Below, one piece after another: positions 55,301-63,929 of a stretch of DNA of 64,000 nt. The notes below the pieces were generated by a model that worked only from the letters and a program-made list of their open reading frames with translations, had not been told where the DNA came from and ran no database searches. Positions within the stretch are counted from its first letter, which is position 1. Every line of letters begins with the position of its first letter. The position numbers and the translations under genes are program-made. Source of the stretch: Edaphobacter flagellatus (GTDB lineage: Bacteria; Acidobacteriota; Terriglobia; Terriglobales; Acidobacteriaceae); the NCBI RefSeq assembly GCF_025264665.1, contig NZ_CP073697.1, positions 4,259,501 through 4,323,500 on the forward strand, given 5' to 3'.

Positions 55301-56296
55301 CTAGATGAGTTCCAGCGTCCACAGATCGTGCAGGTGCAGAACTCCTTCGGCACGGCCTTCGGGAGAGGTGACGATCAGCGAGGTGATCTTCTTCTCCTCC
55401 ATCAGAGCGAGTGCAGAAGAGGCAAAGGCGGAGGCTGCGATGGTGATGGGGTGCGGGTTCATGATCTCGGCGGCAGTGTGGTCGAGCGCGCGTCCCCCGT
55501 CGCGCTCCAGCAGGCGGCGCAGGTCGCCGTCGGAGATCATGCCGAGCAGGAGGTTGTCTGTGTCGAGCACGGTGGTCATGCCAAGCTTGCGACGCGACAT
55601 CTCGTAGATGACCTGCGGCATGGGCGTTGCGGGCAGGACGCGGGGCAAAGCGTCGCCGGTGTGCATCAGCTCGCCCACGCGAGCCAGGCGCTTGCCCAGC
55701 CTTCCGCCGGGATGCAGCTCGGCGAAGTCTTCGGGCTTCCATCCGCGGCGCTGGCTGACTTCGAGGGCGAGGGCATCGCCGAGGGCGAGCATGACGGTTG
55801 TGGAGGCTGTGGGCGCGAGATTGTGCGGGCAGGCTTCGGTGGAGACGCTGGTATCGAGGACGACATCGCTGGCCTGAGCCAGCGTTGATGCTGCCGCACC
55901 GCAGAAGGTAATGAGCTTGTCGGCCAGCCGCTTGAGGAGAGGAAGGAGGCGCAGAAGCTCCTCGGTTTCGCCGCTGGCGGAGAGGACGATGACGGTGTCA
56001 CCGTGCGAGAGCATACCGAGGTCGCCATGTACGGCTTCGGAGGGATGGAGGTAATGTGCGGGTGTCCCGGTGGAGCGTAGTGTGGCGGCCAGCTTGCGGG
56101 CGATAATGCCGCTCTTGCCGATGCCGGTTACGACGACACGGTTCTGGTGCGCGATGGAATTGAGGAGCAGCTCAACGGCCTGGTTGAAGGCGGTGAGCAT
56201 GGGGCCATCGAGGCGAAGAGCAAGCTCGTTGAGCGCTGCGGCTTCGATGCGAACGAAATCGGACGGGCGCGCGGAGGTGAGATTTGTGTCGGACAT
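55301..56296 (-). CDS. kdsD: KpsF/GutQ-type sugar isomerase (arabinose-5-phosphate isomerase)
   Basis: 331 residues. An N-terminal SIS domain (VTGIGKSGIIARKLAATL, HPSEAVHGDLGML, SASGETEELL) is followed by the TEACPHNLAPTASTT motif of KdsD and two CBS domains. KdsD makes arabinose-5-phosphate for Kdo, hence lipopolysaccharide. I chose the ATG at 56296 (MSDTN), with AAGG 6 bases upstream; the open frame extends to 56623 antisense to the tlpA-like gene and is not plausible. Confidence 0.92.
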   Translation of the reverse strand: MSDTNLTSARPSDFVRIEAAALNELALRLDGPMLTAFNQAVELLLNSIAHQNRVVVTGIGKSGIIARKLAATLRSTGTPAHYLHPSEAVHGDLGMLSHGDTVIVLSASGETEELLRLLPLLKRLADKLITFCGAAASTLAQASDVVLDTSVSTEACPHNLAPTASTTVMLALGDALALEVSQRRGWKPEDFAELHPGGRLGKRLARVGELMHTGDALPRVLPATPMPQVIYEMSRRKLGMTTVLDTDNLLLGMISDGDLRRLLERDGGRALDHTAAEIMNPHPITIAASAFASSALALMEEKKITSLIVTSPEGRAEGVLHLHDLWTLELI

Positions 56297-56435
56297 CTTT
56301 GACCTTATTGAGGTTAGCAGAGCAGAGCCGATGCATAGCTGCGCCCACGAAACGAGCTTTGCGTCTAAACTGAAAGAGACAGCCTGTTTGCGGCAAATCA
56401 CTGCCGGTAACGCAGGCGGAAGGGCGTAGGCGGCG

Positions 56436-57065
56436 ATGCGGAGAGTTCTGATTCTGAGCGTGATGGTGGTGGGCATCGCGCTGTTGCTGTGGGCGGGCTG
56501 GCACAACCTGCGCGAGCGCAGGCTGGCCATGCAGCAGGCCCGCGACCGGCAGGTGGTGCTGATTCCTGAAAAGCAGGGCGAGGCCGGGGAGCAGGCAGGT
56601 GAGATGCCAGTGATGCGCGGCAAGGCTGCTCCCGCGTTTGCGCTGACGAGTCTTGAGGGGAAAAAGGTTTCGCTGGCCGACTACAAAGGCCGTCCGGTGC
56701 TGGTGAACTTCTGGGCGACATGGTGCGGGCCGTGCAAGGTGGAGATGCCGTGGTTCGAACAGTTCCGCAAGCAGTATGCTGCGCAGGGTTTTGAGATTCT
56801 CGGCCTGGCGGATGACGTGGATGCAGGCAAGGATGCAATCGCTAAGGTTGCTTCAAAAGCTGGTGTTACGTATCCGATTCTGCTGACGGATGGCAAGGTG
56901 CAGACGGCTTACGGCGGCCTGGACGTTCTGCCGATGTCGTTCTATGTGGACCGCAACGGCGTGATTGTGGAGCAGACTGCAGGACTTGGCTCGAAGGATC
57001 AGATTGAGGCGAATATCAGGAAGACGATTGCATCGGGCGCGCCGTCTCAGGCAGGTGGACAGTGA
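56436..57065 (+). CDS. TlpA-like periplasmic thioredoxin
   Basis: 209 residues. An N-terminal membrane anchor (about 4-22) and a Gln/Glu-rich stalk precede a thioredoxin domain with WATWCGPCK near residue 96 and a later cis-Pro in VLPMSFYVDRNG. It likely reduces disulfides in extracytoplasmic proteins. The next gene, a DsbD-alpha-like protein, overlaps its stop, suggesting a redox pair. Confidence 0.88.
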   Translation: MRRVLILSVMVVGIALLLWAGWHNLRERRLAMQQARDRQVVLIPEKQGEAGEQAGEMPVMRGKAAPAFALTSLEGKKVSLADYKGRPVLVNFWATWCGPCKVEMPWFEQFRKQYAAQGFEILGLADDVDAGKDAIAKVASKAGVTYPILLTDGKVQTAYGGLDVLPMSFYVDRNGVIVEQTAGLGSKDQIEANIRKTIASGAPSQAGGQ

Positions 57066-57574
57066 TGCGAAGGCTTCTGCTCGGTATATCGCTGGCTGGT
57101 CTGTCGATGGGTGTTGCTGCGGCGCAGTCAGGATCGCTGACTTCTTCGGTTGTGAAGACGAAGCAGTACATTGTGTTTGCTTCGGATGAGCAGGTTGTGA
57201 CGGCGGGGAAGAAGAGCACTGTAGAGCTGCACTTCAAGGTCAACGATGGATTTCATGTGAACTCGCACACGCCGAAATCGGAGCTGCTGATTCCGACGAA
57301 TCTGACGTTGCAGCCAGCGGCCGGTGTTACGGCATCGGCAGTGGAGTATCCCGCGGGAACGGCTTTCAGCTTTAGTTTTGAGCCGGGCGAGAAGCTGGAT
57401 GTTTATACAGGAACGTTCACGGTGAAGATTCCTGTGGTTGCTGCGGCGGGTTCGCACACGGTTCAGGGTGTTCTGCATTACCAGGCGTGCGATAACGCGG
57501 CGTGTTATCCGCCGAAGAGCCTTCCGGTGGAGTTCGTGTTAACGGCGAAGGCTGCGGGAGCGCTGGCGCGATAG
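57065..57574 (+). CDS. DsbD alpha-domain-like secreted protein
   Basis: 169 residues with a signal peptide (GVAAAQS). An immunoglobulin-like domain ends in a YQACDNAACYPPKSLP motif, the two-Cys signature of the DsbD N-terminal (alpha) domain. It lacks the membrane and gamma domains of full DsbD, so it may pass electrons to or from the overlapping TlpA-like thioredoxin. The start is the ATG at 57065 or the GTG at 57062. Confidence 0.82.
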   Translation: MRRLLLGISLAGLSMGVAAAQSGSLTSSVVKTKQYIVFASDEQVVTAGKKSTVELHFKVNDGFHVNSHTPKSELLIPTNLTLQPAAGVTASAVEYPAGTAFSFSFEPGEKLDVYTGTFTVKIPVVAAAGSHTVQGVLHYQACDNAACYPPKSLPVEFVLTAKAAGALAR

Positions 57575-57693
57575 CCTTTGCGGCCTGATTCATCAAGGGT
57601 GGCAAAGGCGATTCCCGAGCGCAATCCACAGCCGCTGCGGCAAGACGCGGTGGCATGATGAAGCGAGTTCCACCAGACAAAAGAGCTGAGGCA

Positions 57694-58878
57694 ATGGAAG
57701 AGTTCAGAAGGCTGACCAGACTACCCGCGTATGTTTTCAACATCACCAGCGAGATGAAGGCTGCGGCTCGCAAGCGGGGTGAAGACATTATCGACTTCGG
57801 GATGGGAAATCCCGATGGCGCGACGCCAAAGAATATCGTCGACAAGCTGATTGAGGCGGCGCAGAAGACGCAGACGCATCGCTATTCACTTTCGCGAGGC
57901 ATTCCGCGGCTGCGGCGCGCGATTTCGAACTGGTACAAGACGCGCTATAACGTCGATATCGACCCCGAAACCGAGGCGATCGTGACGATCGGCTCGAAGG
58001 AGGGCATCGCGCATCTTTGTCTGGCGGTGCTCGACGATGCGGACACGGTTGCGGTGCCGAATCCGAGCTATCCGATTCACATCTTCGGGCCGGTGATTGC
58101 GGGCTCGCGGGTGCAGAGCATCAATATTGCGGATGCGGCCAATGCAGACGATATTCTGGCGCGGCTCGAGGCGGAGCTGCCGAAGATGAATCCGCGTCCG
58201 AAGCTGCTGATTCTGAACTTTCCGTCGAATCCGACGGCGCAGACGGTCGATCTCGCTTTCTTCGAGCGCGTGGTGGCGCTGTGCAAGGAGCTGGGTATCT
58301 ACCTTATCCACGATCTTGCGTATGCGGACCTGGTGTTCGACGGCTATCGTGCGCCGAGCGTGCTGGAGGTTCCGGGCGCGAAGGATATTGCAGTCGAGTT
58401 CTTCACGTTGTCGAAGAGCTACAACATGCCCGGCTGGCGTGTGGGCTTCATGGTAGGGAACAAGAAGCTGGTGTATGCGCTGGGGCGGATCAAGAGCTAC
58501 TTCGACTATGGGACGTTTACGCCGATCCAGGTGGCTTCGATCCAGGCGCTGGAAGGGCCGCAGGAGTGCGTAAAAGAGATTGTCGATAACTACAAGGCGC
58601 GGCGCGATGTTCTGGTGCCGGGGTTGAACAAGCTGGGCTGGCCGGTCGAGCTGCCGAAGGCGACCATGTTTGCCTGGGCGAAGATTCCGGAGCGGTATCG
58701 TGCGCTGGGCTCGATTGAATTCTCAAAGAAGCTGCTGACGGAGGCGAAGGTTGCGGTATCGCCGGGTGTCGGTTTTGGCGAGCATGGAGACGGTCATGTG
58801 CGCTTTTCGTTGATTGAGAACGAGGAGCGGACGCGGCAGGCGCTTCGCGGCATCAAGCAGATGTTCCGCAATGGCTGA
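57694..58878 (+). CDS. alaC: Alanine/glutamate-pyruvate aminotransferase (AlaC-like)
   Basis: 394 residues. Class I/II PLP enzyme transferring the amino group between alanine or glutamate and keto acids. It has [11 protein letters not shown], the [16 protein letters not shown] helix, NFPSNPT and the PLP lysine in [12 protein letters not shown] prefer the ATG at 57694; 57655 or 57658 would add 12-13 residues and also begin with ATG. A long palindromic terminator follows. Confidence 0.9.
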   Translation: MEEFRRLTRLPAYVFNITSEMKAAARKRGEDIIDFGMGNPDGATPKNIVDKLIEAAQKTQTHRYSLSRGIPRLRRAISNWYKTRYNVDIDPETEAIVTIGSKEGIAHLCLAVLDDADTVAVPNPSYPIHIFGPVIAGSRVQSINIADAANADDILARLEAELPKMNPRPKLLILNFPSNPTAQTVDLAFFERVVALCKELGIYLIHDLAYADLVFDGYRAPSVLEVPGAKDIAVEFFTLSKSYNMPGWRVGFMVGNKKLVYALGRIKSYFDYGTFTPIQVASIQALEGPQECVKEIVDNYKARRDVLVPGLNKLGWPVELPKATMFAWAKIPERYRALGSIEFSKKLLTEAKVAVSPGVGFGEHGDGHVRFSLIENEERTRQALRGIKQMFRNG

Positions 58879-58900
58879 CCCCCTCCCCTTATGATTTGCG

Positions 58901-58940
58901 TAAAGTATTCATAAGTCGATGCTTATTTGTAAAGTATTCA
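58901..58940. repeat. Pair of TAAAGTATTCA direct repeats
   Basis: TAAAGTATTCA occurs at 58901-58911 and 58930-58940, 29 bases apart, just before the terminator hairpin. A close relative, CAAAGTATTCG, is at 35624-35634. Three copies in two intergenic spots suggest a family-wide intergenic motif. Confidence 0.5.
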
Positions 58941-58982
58941 AAACAGATGGGTTACCGCTTCGAAGCGGTAACCCATCTGTTT
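58941..58982 (+). terminator. Palindromic terminator after alaC
   Basis: A perfect 42-base palindrome with 21-bp arms (TTACCGC near the centre, TTCGAA at the tip), then TTCTCG. T-runs at its right end (TGTTTTTCTC) make it a good intrinsic terminator for the aminotransferase transcript. It is among the longest perfect stems in the window. Confidence 0.8.
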
Positions 58983-59141
58983 TTCTCGTCTACTTCTTCT
59001 ATTGTGACAGATTAGATGGGGTAAATCGGCACTCGATAAACAACATGGAATGAATGGGATAAGCCATTTTGGCACTTGACAGGGTTGGGAGTGGCGGGTG
59101 CGGTCAGGCCGAGCGTCTCGCAGGTGCGGCATCCTGCGAAA

Positions 59142-59179
59142 TCCTCGGTTCCCCTTCGACCCGCTTGGCTTGCTCAGGA
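59142..59179. repeat. Dispersed intergenic repeat, copy A
   Basis: 38 bases matching copy B (63863-63900) at 35 of 38 positions; shared core CCCCTTCGAC, then CTTGCTCAGGA. It lies in the 227-base gap between the alaC terminator and the DUF3050 gene, which otherwise shows no gene or RNA I can recognise. Confidence 0.6.
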
Positions 59180-59209
59180 AGAGAGGTGCCGGTTGAGGGG
59201 CTGAAGAGA

Positions 59210-59989
59210 CTAGCTGCTGCGGATGCGAGTGTGGATGCCGTCCCACAGGGCGATACGGGCTTCCAGCGCTTCGGCGGCGGTTTCTGCGGCCTCGGCCCAG
59301 TGCTGTGGGGTGGGGCAGAGGTGGCGCATCATGGCGAGCGCCTTGGGACCGTGCTCGTCGCCGTCGAGTTCGATGTGGCGCTCGAGGTAGAAGCGGAAGG
59401 GAGCAATGCGTCCGGGGAGTTGGTTGTCGAGGTTGCGGATGAACTGCGTGAACATCTCGGGGATGAGGTCTTCGCGGCCGAAGGTGAAGGCGGCAGCGAT
59501 GCGGTGGGGCTGTCCGGTCGCGATGATCTGGAAGGTGGTGCGCACGAAGGCTGCGGCTTCGGAGGGGATGGCGGCGAGGGCTTGGTCGAGGGGCGTGCCG
59601 GAGGCGAGCGAGGCGAGGAGGGCGTTCATAGGGGCGATGTCGGCGCCGCAGCTCTGCATGGCGTGGAGGTAGAGCTCGTAGTGGGAGAGAGGCTGACCCT
59701 GGTACTCGTCGCTCTCCTCGCCGAGGACGATCTCGTTGATGAGACGGCGGGAGACGGGGTCGGCGGAGGGAGTCCATGGCACATCGACGCAGGTGAGGTT
59801 GCACTGGAGGGCTTTGAGGAGCGACATAAAGTCCCAGACAGCGTAGACGTGCGACTGCATGAAGAGGTGCAGCGCTTCGAGGGAATGGATGGAGCGGTAG
59901 AGAGAGTGATTTGTAAGGGCGGTTTGAAGCGGAACGAGGGAGGAGAGGAGGCCGGCTTCGGTGGTGGGTGTTTCGATTGATGCGGGCAT
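59210..59989 (-). CDS. DUF3050 protein (heme-oxygenase-like fold)
   Basis: 259 residues. It matches DUF3050: FMQSHVYAVWDFMSLLKALQ, RLINEIVLGEESDEY and SHYELYLHAMQSCGAD carry the conserved His, Glu and Asp residues. All-helical proteins of this type are suspected metal-dependent oxygenase-like enzymes, function unknown. I chose the ATG at 59989 (MPASIE); the frame extends to 60055 through a hairpin. Confidence 0.83.
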   Translation of the reverse strand: MPASIETPTTEAGLLSSLVPLQTALTNHSLYRSIHSLEALHLFMQSHVYAVWDFMSLLKALQCNLTCVDVPWTPSADPVSRRLINEIVLGEESDEYQGQPLSHYELYLHAMQSCGADIAPMNALLASLASGTPLDQALAAIPSEAAAFVRTTFQIIATGQPHRIAAAFTFGREDLIPEMFTQFIRNLDNQLPGRIAPFRFYLERHIELDGDEHGPKALAMMRHLCPTPQHWAEAAETAAEALEARIALWDGIHTRIRSS

Positions 59990-60014
59990 TGCTTCTATTT
60001 TAGCGGGGAGATGG

Positions 60015-60050
60015 AGCGGGCCTCGAGAAATGCGAGGCCCGCTTCTTTTT
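60015..60050 (+). terminator. Hairpin with plus-strand T-tract
   Basis: AGCGGGCCTCG pairs with CGAGGCCCGCT around a 7-nt loop, followed on the plus strand by TCTTTTTTTC. Both neighbouring genes are on the minus strand, where it has A-runs before and no T-tail after. It would end a plus-strand transcript. Confidence 0.6.
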
Positions 60051-60057
60051 TTCAAGC

Positions 60058-62133
60058 TTATTGTTTTACGACTGCGATGGCCGGGTCGGTCATGCTGTCT
60101 TCGTCCGTTTCCACATGGCCGGCGATGCGTTGCTGGAAGGTGGAGTCGGAGTCGACTTCGACGATGAAGTCGTACCAGCCGTAAGTTTTTTTGAGGTTCC
60201 AGTATTTATTGAGCGATTCACCGGATTCGATCTTGTGGGAGATTTTTTCGCCGGTGTAGACATCGGTGATGCTGATCTGAGTTGTTGCGGAGCAGTTGGT
60301 GATCTCGAGTGAGATGGCTGCGTGGTCGTCGTTGTTGCGCGTGTGGACTTCGAGGTTTGCCTTGCCCTCGCCGGAGAAGCTTCCTTTGAAGGAGCGGAGG
60401 AATCCGTTTGGGCCGTAGACCGAAAGATCATAGGCGTTCTGGTTGTTTGTCCATTGATCGGAGACTTCGGCATAAGGCCCGACAGTATAGGTCCATGGGC
60501 CGGTTTGTGTGTTGCCGGAGCGCACGTGATAGACGATAGCGGCTTTGCCGGTATTGCCGAAGGTAAGGGAGACGGCGTTGTTTTTGACGTGTCCGTGGAC
60601 GAATGGCCGGTAGGGGAGAGCGCGTGCGGGACGTGTTCCGGGTTCCTGTACGGGCATGGTCTGATCGGTTGGCGGAGCTGGTTTGTAGTCGGGATGCTTT
60701 TTGTTGTCGGGCGGGAGATAGGCAACGGTGCTGGGTAGCGGAACCGTTGCTGCGTTTGGTGTAGCGAAGTTGAAAGCGGAGGTAAGATCTCCGGCGACGG
60801 CGCGACGCCAGGGGGTTATGTTGGGTTCCTTGATTCCGGAATGCTGTCTGCCGAAGCGTCGTTCGATGAAGCGGATGAGTGAGGTGTGGTCGAAGACCTC
60901 GGAGTTAACCCAGCCGCCTTTGCTCCACGGAGAGATGACGACCATGGGAACGCGCATGCCGAGGCCGTAGGGGCCTGCGGGATAGGTAGCGCTGCCGGGG
61001 AAGATTTCGTTGGTGATGGGGACGGTGGAGATGCCTTGTGTGCGGGTTTGTGGCGGGACGGGTGGAGGCATGTGATCGAAGAAGCCGTCGTTCTCGTCGT
61101 ACATGAGGAAGAAGACGGTCTTGCTCCAGACGTCGGGATTGGCGGTGAGGATATCGAGGATTTGCGAGACGTACCAGGCGCCGTAGTTGGCGGGCCAGTT
61201 GGGGTGTTCGGTGTAGGCTTCGGGAGCGGCGATCCACGAGACCTGCGGGAGATTGCCGGAGGAGACGTCCTGCTTGAAGATGTCGAAGAGCGTGCCGCCC
61301 TTGAGGATGTTGGTGCCGGTTCGAGCCTTGTCGGCGAGAGGCGAGCCCTGCGGTGCGTTCTGGTACTGGTGAAAGTAGAGCAGTGAGTTGTCGCCGTAGT
61401 TGCCGATGTAGGCGTTGTCGCCGGTCCATCCCCAAGAGCCCGTTGCGTCGAGACCTTCTCCGATGTCCTGATAGATCTTCCAGGAGATGCCGGCTTTTTC
61501 GAGCAGCTCGGGGTAGGTGGACCAGTCGTAGCCGGCTTCGGCGTTGTCGATGACGGGGCCGCCGTTCTTGCCGTCGTTGCCGACCCATCCGGTCCACATG
61601 TGGTAGCGGTTGGGGTCGGTGGGTCCGAGGAGCGAGCAGTGGTAGGCGTCGCAGACGGTAAAGGCATCGGCAAGGGCGTAGTGGAAGGGGATGTCACTGC
61701 GCGTGAGGTAAGCCATGGTGGTGGAGCCCTTCTGCGGCACCCACTGGTCGTTGTTGCCGTGATTCCAGGCGGCGTGCGTGGTGTCCCAGTCGTGGGCGAG
61801 GTCTTCGAGGAACTGCAGGCCGAGGTTGGGTGCTCCTGGGTGGAAGGGAAGGACATAGTTGTTGCCGTTGCTGGGCTGCTGCCAGACGGGGTTTCCATTG
61901 GCGAGGGTGACGGCGCGGGGGTCGCCGAAGCCGCGGACGCCGCGGAGGGTGCCGAAGTAGTGATCGAAGGAACGGTTCTCCTGCATCATGAAGACGATGT
62001 GCTCGACATCTTCGATGGAGCCGGTGCGGTTGTTGGCGGGGATTTCCAGAGCGCGGGCGATGCTGGAAGGGAAGGACGCGGTGACGGCACCTGCAGCGAG
62101 GAGCTGCAGAAAGGAGCGGCGGTCAGTTGCCAT
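60058..62133 (-). CDS. Tat-exported phospholipase C (phosphoesterase family)
   Basis: 691 residues. A twin-arginine signal (DRRSFLQLL) implies export of a folded metalloenzyme. The catalytic phosphoesterase domain starts with IVFMMQENRSFDHYFG (the active Asn/Thr region) and continues with DPNRYHMWTG, YDENDGFFDH and EVFDHTSLIRFIE. A C-terminal domain of ~170 residues from about 510 has two DUF756-type beta domains, as in non-haemolytic PlcN. It cleaves phospholipid headgroups and may scavenge phosphate. Confidence 0.92.
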   Translation of the reverse strand: MATDRRSFLQLLAAGAVTASFPSSIARALEIPANNRTGSIEDVEHIVFMMQENRSFDHYFGTLRGVRGFGDPRAVTLANGNPVWQQPSNGNNYVLPFHPGAPNLGLQFLEDLAHDWDTTHAAWNHGNNDQWVPQKGSTTMAYLTRSDIPFHYALADAFTVCDAYHCSLLGPTDPNRYHMWTGWVGNDGKNGGPVIDNAEAGYDWSTYPELLEKAGISWKIYQDIGEGLDATGSWGWTGDNAYIGNYGDNSLLYFHQYQNAPQGSPLADKARTGTNILKGGTLFDIFKQDVSSGNLPQVSWIAAPEAYTEHPNWPANYGAWYVSQILDILTANPDVWSKTVFFLMYDENDGFFDHMPPPVPPQTRTQGISTVPITNEIFPGSATYPAGPYGLGMRVPMVVISPWSKGGWVNSEVFDHTSLIRFIERRFGRQHSGIKEPNITPWRRAVAGDLTSAFNFATPNAATVPLPSTVAYLPPDNKKHPDYKPAPPTDQTMPVQEPGTRPARALPYRPFVHGHVKNNAVSLTFGNTGKAAIVYHVRSGNTQTGPWTYTVGPYAEVSDQWTNNQNAYDLSVYGPNGFLRSFKGSFSGEGKANLEVHTRNNDDHAAISLEITNCSATTQISITDVYTGEKISHKIESGESLNKYWNLKKTYGWYDFIVEVDSDSTFQQRIAGHVETDEDSMTDPAIAVVKQ

Positions 62134-62225
62134 GGGGAGCCTCGCAAAAGGAAGTGATAACTGCTGAGCGAGGCTAGTGGGCGTTTATTTCGAAGAGGTG
62201 ACAACGGAGTGACAAGTTTGTAATG

Positions 62226-62254
62226 AAAGAGGCAGCACAGTACGCTGCCTCTTT
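62226..62254 (-). terminator. Terminator of gltX
   Basis: AAAGAGGCAGC and GCTGCCTCTTT, 11-bp perfect arms, 7-nt loop, 9 bases after the gltX stop. On the minus strand the stem ends in CTTTCATT, a moderate T-rich tail. Confidence 0.7.
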
Positions 62255-62262
62255 TCAATGCG

Positions 62263-63759
62263 TTACTTCTTGTTCGCTGATTTCTTCTGGGCTTCGAGGA
62301 AGCGGCGGACTCGGTCTAGCGAGCGGGCTTTGCCGAAGACGATCATGCTTTCGAGCAGCGGTGGAGACATCGTGCTGCCGGTAATGATGGCACGGAGGAG
62401 CATGAAGTTTTCTTTGACCGACCACTGCTTTTCTTCGCCGAGTTTTTTGAGTGCGGCTTCGAGGGCGTCGTGGTTCCAGTCGGTGGCTTCGAGTGTGGCT
62501 AGCTGATCCTGTGCGAAGACGAGTGTGTCTTCAGGGGTGCGCTTTTTGGGGACCCAGACGTCGGGTGTGGGGAGGACGTTATCGGAGAAGAAGAAGCCGG
62601 TGAGGTCACCGAACTGGGTGAGCGTCTCGATGCGGTTCTGCATGAGTGCGGCGATGTGGCGGAGGTAATCGTCGCCGAAGACGCGGGTGCGGACGGCGAG
62701 GAAGAAGTCTTCGGGGGAGAGTTTACGGAGGTACTCGCCGTTGAGCCACTTGAGCTTGGTGAGGTCGAAGACGGGGCCGCCGACGCGGATGTTGGTGAAG
62801 ACGAAGTGCTCGACCATCTCGGCGAGAGTGAACTTTTCGATGACGCCATCGGCGCCGGCGAAGTCGGCGGGCATGCCTCCGCCCATGAGACCGAGGAAGT
62901 TGATGATGGCCTCGGGGAGGTAGCCGGAGTCGCGATAGTAGATGAGCGAAACGGGATTTTTGCGCTTGGAGATTTTGGACTTATCGAGGTTACGCAGCAG
63001 AGGCATGTGCCAGAAGCGCGGAGCCTGCCAGCCGAAGGCTTTGTAGAGCAGGACGTGTTTGGGCGTGGAGGAGATCCACTCCTCGGCACGGATGACGTCG
63101 GTGATCTGCATGAGGTGATCGTCGACGACATTGGCGAGGTGGTAGGTGGGGAAGCCGTCGGATTTGAGAAGGACCTGATCGTCGACGTTGCCGTGCTCGA
63201 AGGTGATGTTGCCGCGGAGCTCGTCGCGGAAGGTGGTCGACGCGGTGAGGTCGTTGCCGTGTGGAGGGACGGCGAGGCGGATGGTGAAGGGCTTGCCCGC
63301 GGCTTCATTCGCGGCAATCTGATCGGCGGTGAGGTGACGGCAGGTGCCGGGATAGCGCGGGGGCAGTTTGGCGGCAAGCTGCTGCTTGCGGATGTCGTCG
63401 AGCTCTTCGGGGGTGCAGAAGCAGCGGTAGGCGGTGCCGTTTTTGAGCAGGATGTCGGCGTGCTCGCGGTAGATTTCGGTGCGCTCGGACTGGCGGTAGG
63501 GGCCGAAGGGGCCACCGGTGTCCGGGCCTTCGTCCCAGTTGAGGCCGAGCCAGCGGAGGGAGTCGAAGATCATCTGCTCGGAGGTGGGGACGAAGCGGGT
63601 GCGGTCGGTGTCCTCGATACGGAGGATAAATTTGCCGCCGCGCTGGCGCGCGTAGATGTAGTTGAGCAGGCCGATGTAGGCGGTGCCGACGTGGGGGTCG
63701 CCTGTGGGGGAGGGAGCGATGCGGACGCGGATGGGAGCTTCAGTATTGGTGCTGGTCAT
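62263..63759 (-). CDS. gltX: Glutamyl-tRNA synthetase
   Basis: 498 residues. Class I synthetase: APSPTGDPHVGTAY is the HIGH-type motif, SKISKRKNP the KMSKS-type motif near residue 255. Between them are DTDRTRFVP and the zinc-less CFCTPEELD loop. The C-terminal helical anticodon domain is complete. I chose the ATG at 63759 (MTSTN); the frame continues to a TTG at 63771. It may also charge tRNA-Gln; gatCAB is not in the window. Confidence 0.95.
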   Translation of the reverse strand: MTSTNTEAPIRVRIAPSPTGDPHVGTAYIGLLNYIYARQRGGKFILRIEDTDRTRFVPTSEQMIFDSLRWLGLNWDEGPDTGGPFGPYRQSERTEIYREHADILLKNGTAYRCFCTPEELDDIRKQQLAAKLPPRYPGTCRHLTADQIAANEAAGKPFTIRLAVPPHGNDLTASTTFRDELRGNITFEHGNVDDQVLLKSDGFPTYHLANVVDDHLMQITDVIRAEEWISSTPKHVLLYKAFGWQAPRFWHMPLLRNLDKSKISKRKNPVSLIYYRDSGYLPEAIINFLGLMGGGMPADFAGADGVIEKFTLAEMVEHFVFTNIRVGGPVFDLTKLKWLNGEYLRKLSPEDFFLAVRTRVFGDDYLRHIAALMQNRIETLTQFGDLTGFFFSDNVLPTPDVWVPKKRTPEDTLVFAQDQLATLEATDWNHDALEAALKKLGEEKQWSVKENFMLLRAIITGSTMSPPLLESMIVFGKARSLDRVRRFLEAQKKSANKK

Positions 63760-63862
63760 GATGGTGGTCAAACTTTAATGCTAGCAGAGGGTGGTGCGGA
63801 TTCGTGGCTTGGTGCTGACATGAGCACCAGGCTTTGGTGACGTGGAGAAAAAATGCGGGGGT

Positions 63863-63900
63863 TCCTCGGCTCCCCTTCGACGCGCTTCGCTTGCTCAGGA
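63863..63900. repeat. Dispersed intergenic repeat, copy B
   Basis: 38 bases with 35 identical to copy A (59142-59179), continuing to TCGCTCGGAATGACACA. It sits in the gap between gltX and the next minus-strand gene. A looser relative (CTCGGCTTTCGTTCGGAATGG) lies near 34830-34853. Confidence 0.6.
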
Positions 63901-63929
63901 TCGCTCGGAATGACACATCGGTGGTGAAG

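Noticed and set aside
55301..56623. KdsD-type gene extended to 56623
   Set aside because: The extension is antisense to the tlpA-like gene and its residues fit no family; 56296 has a ribosome site.
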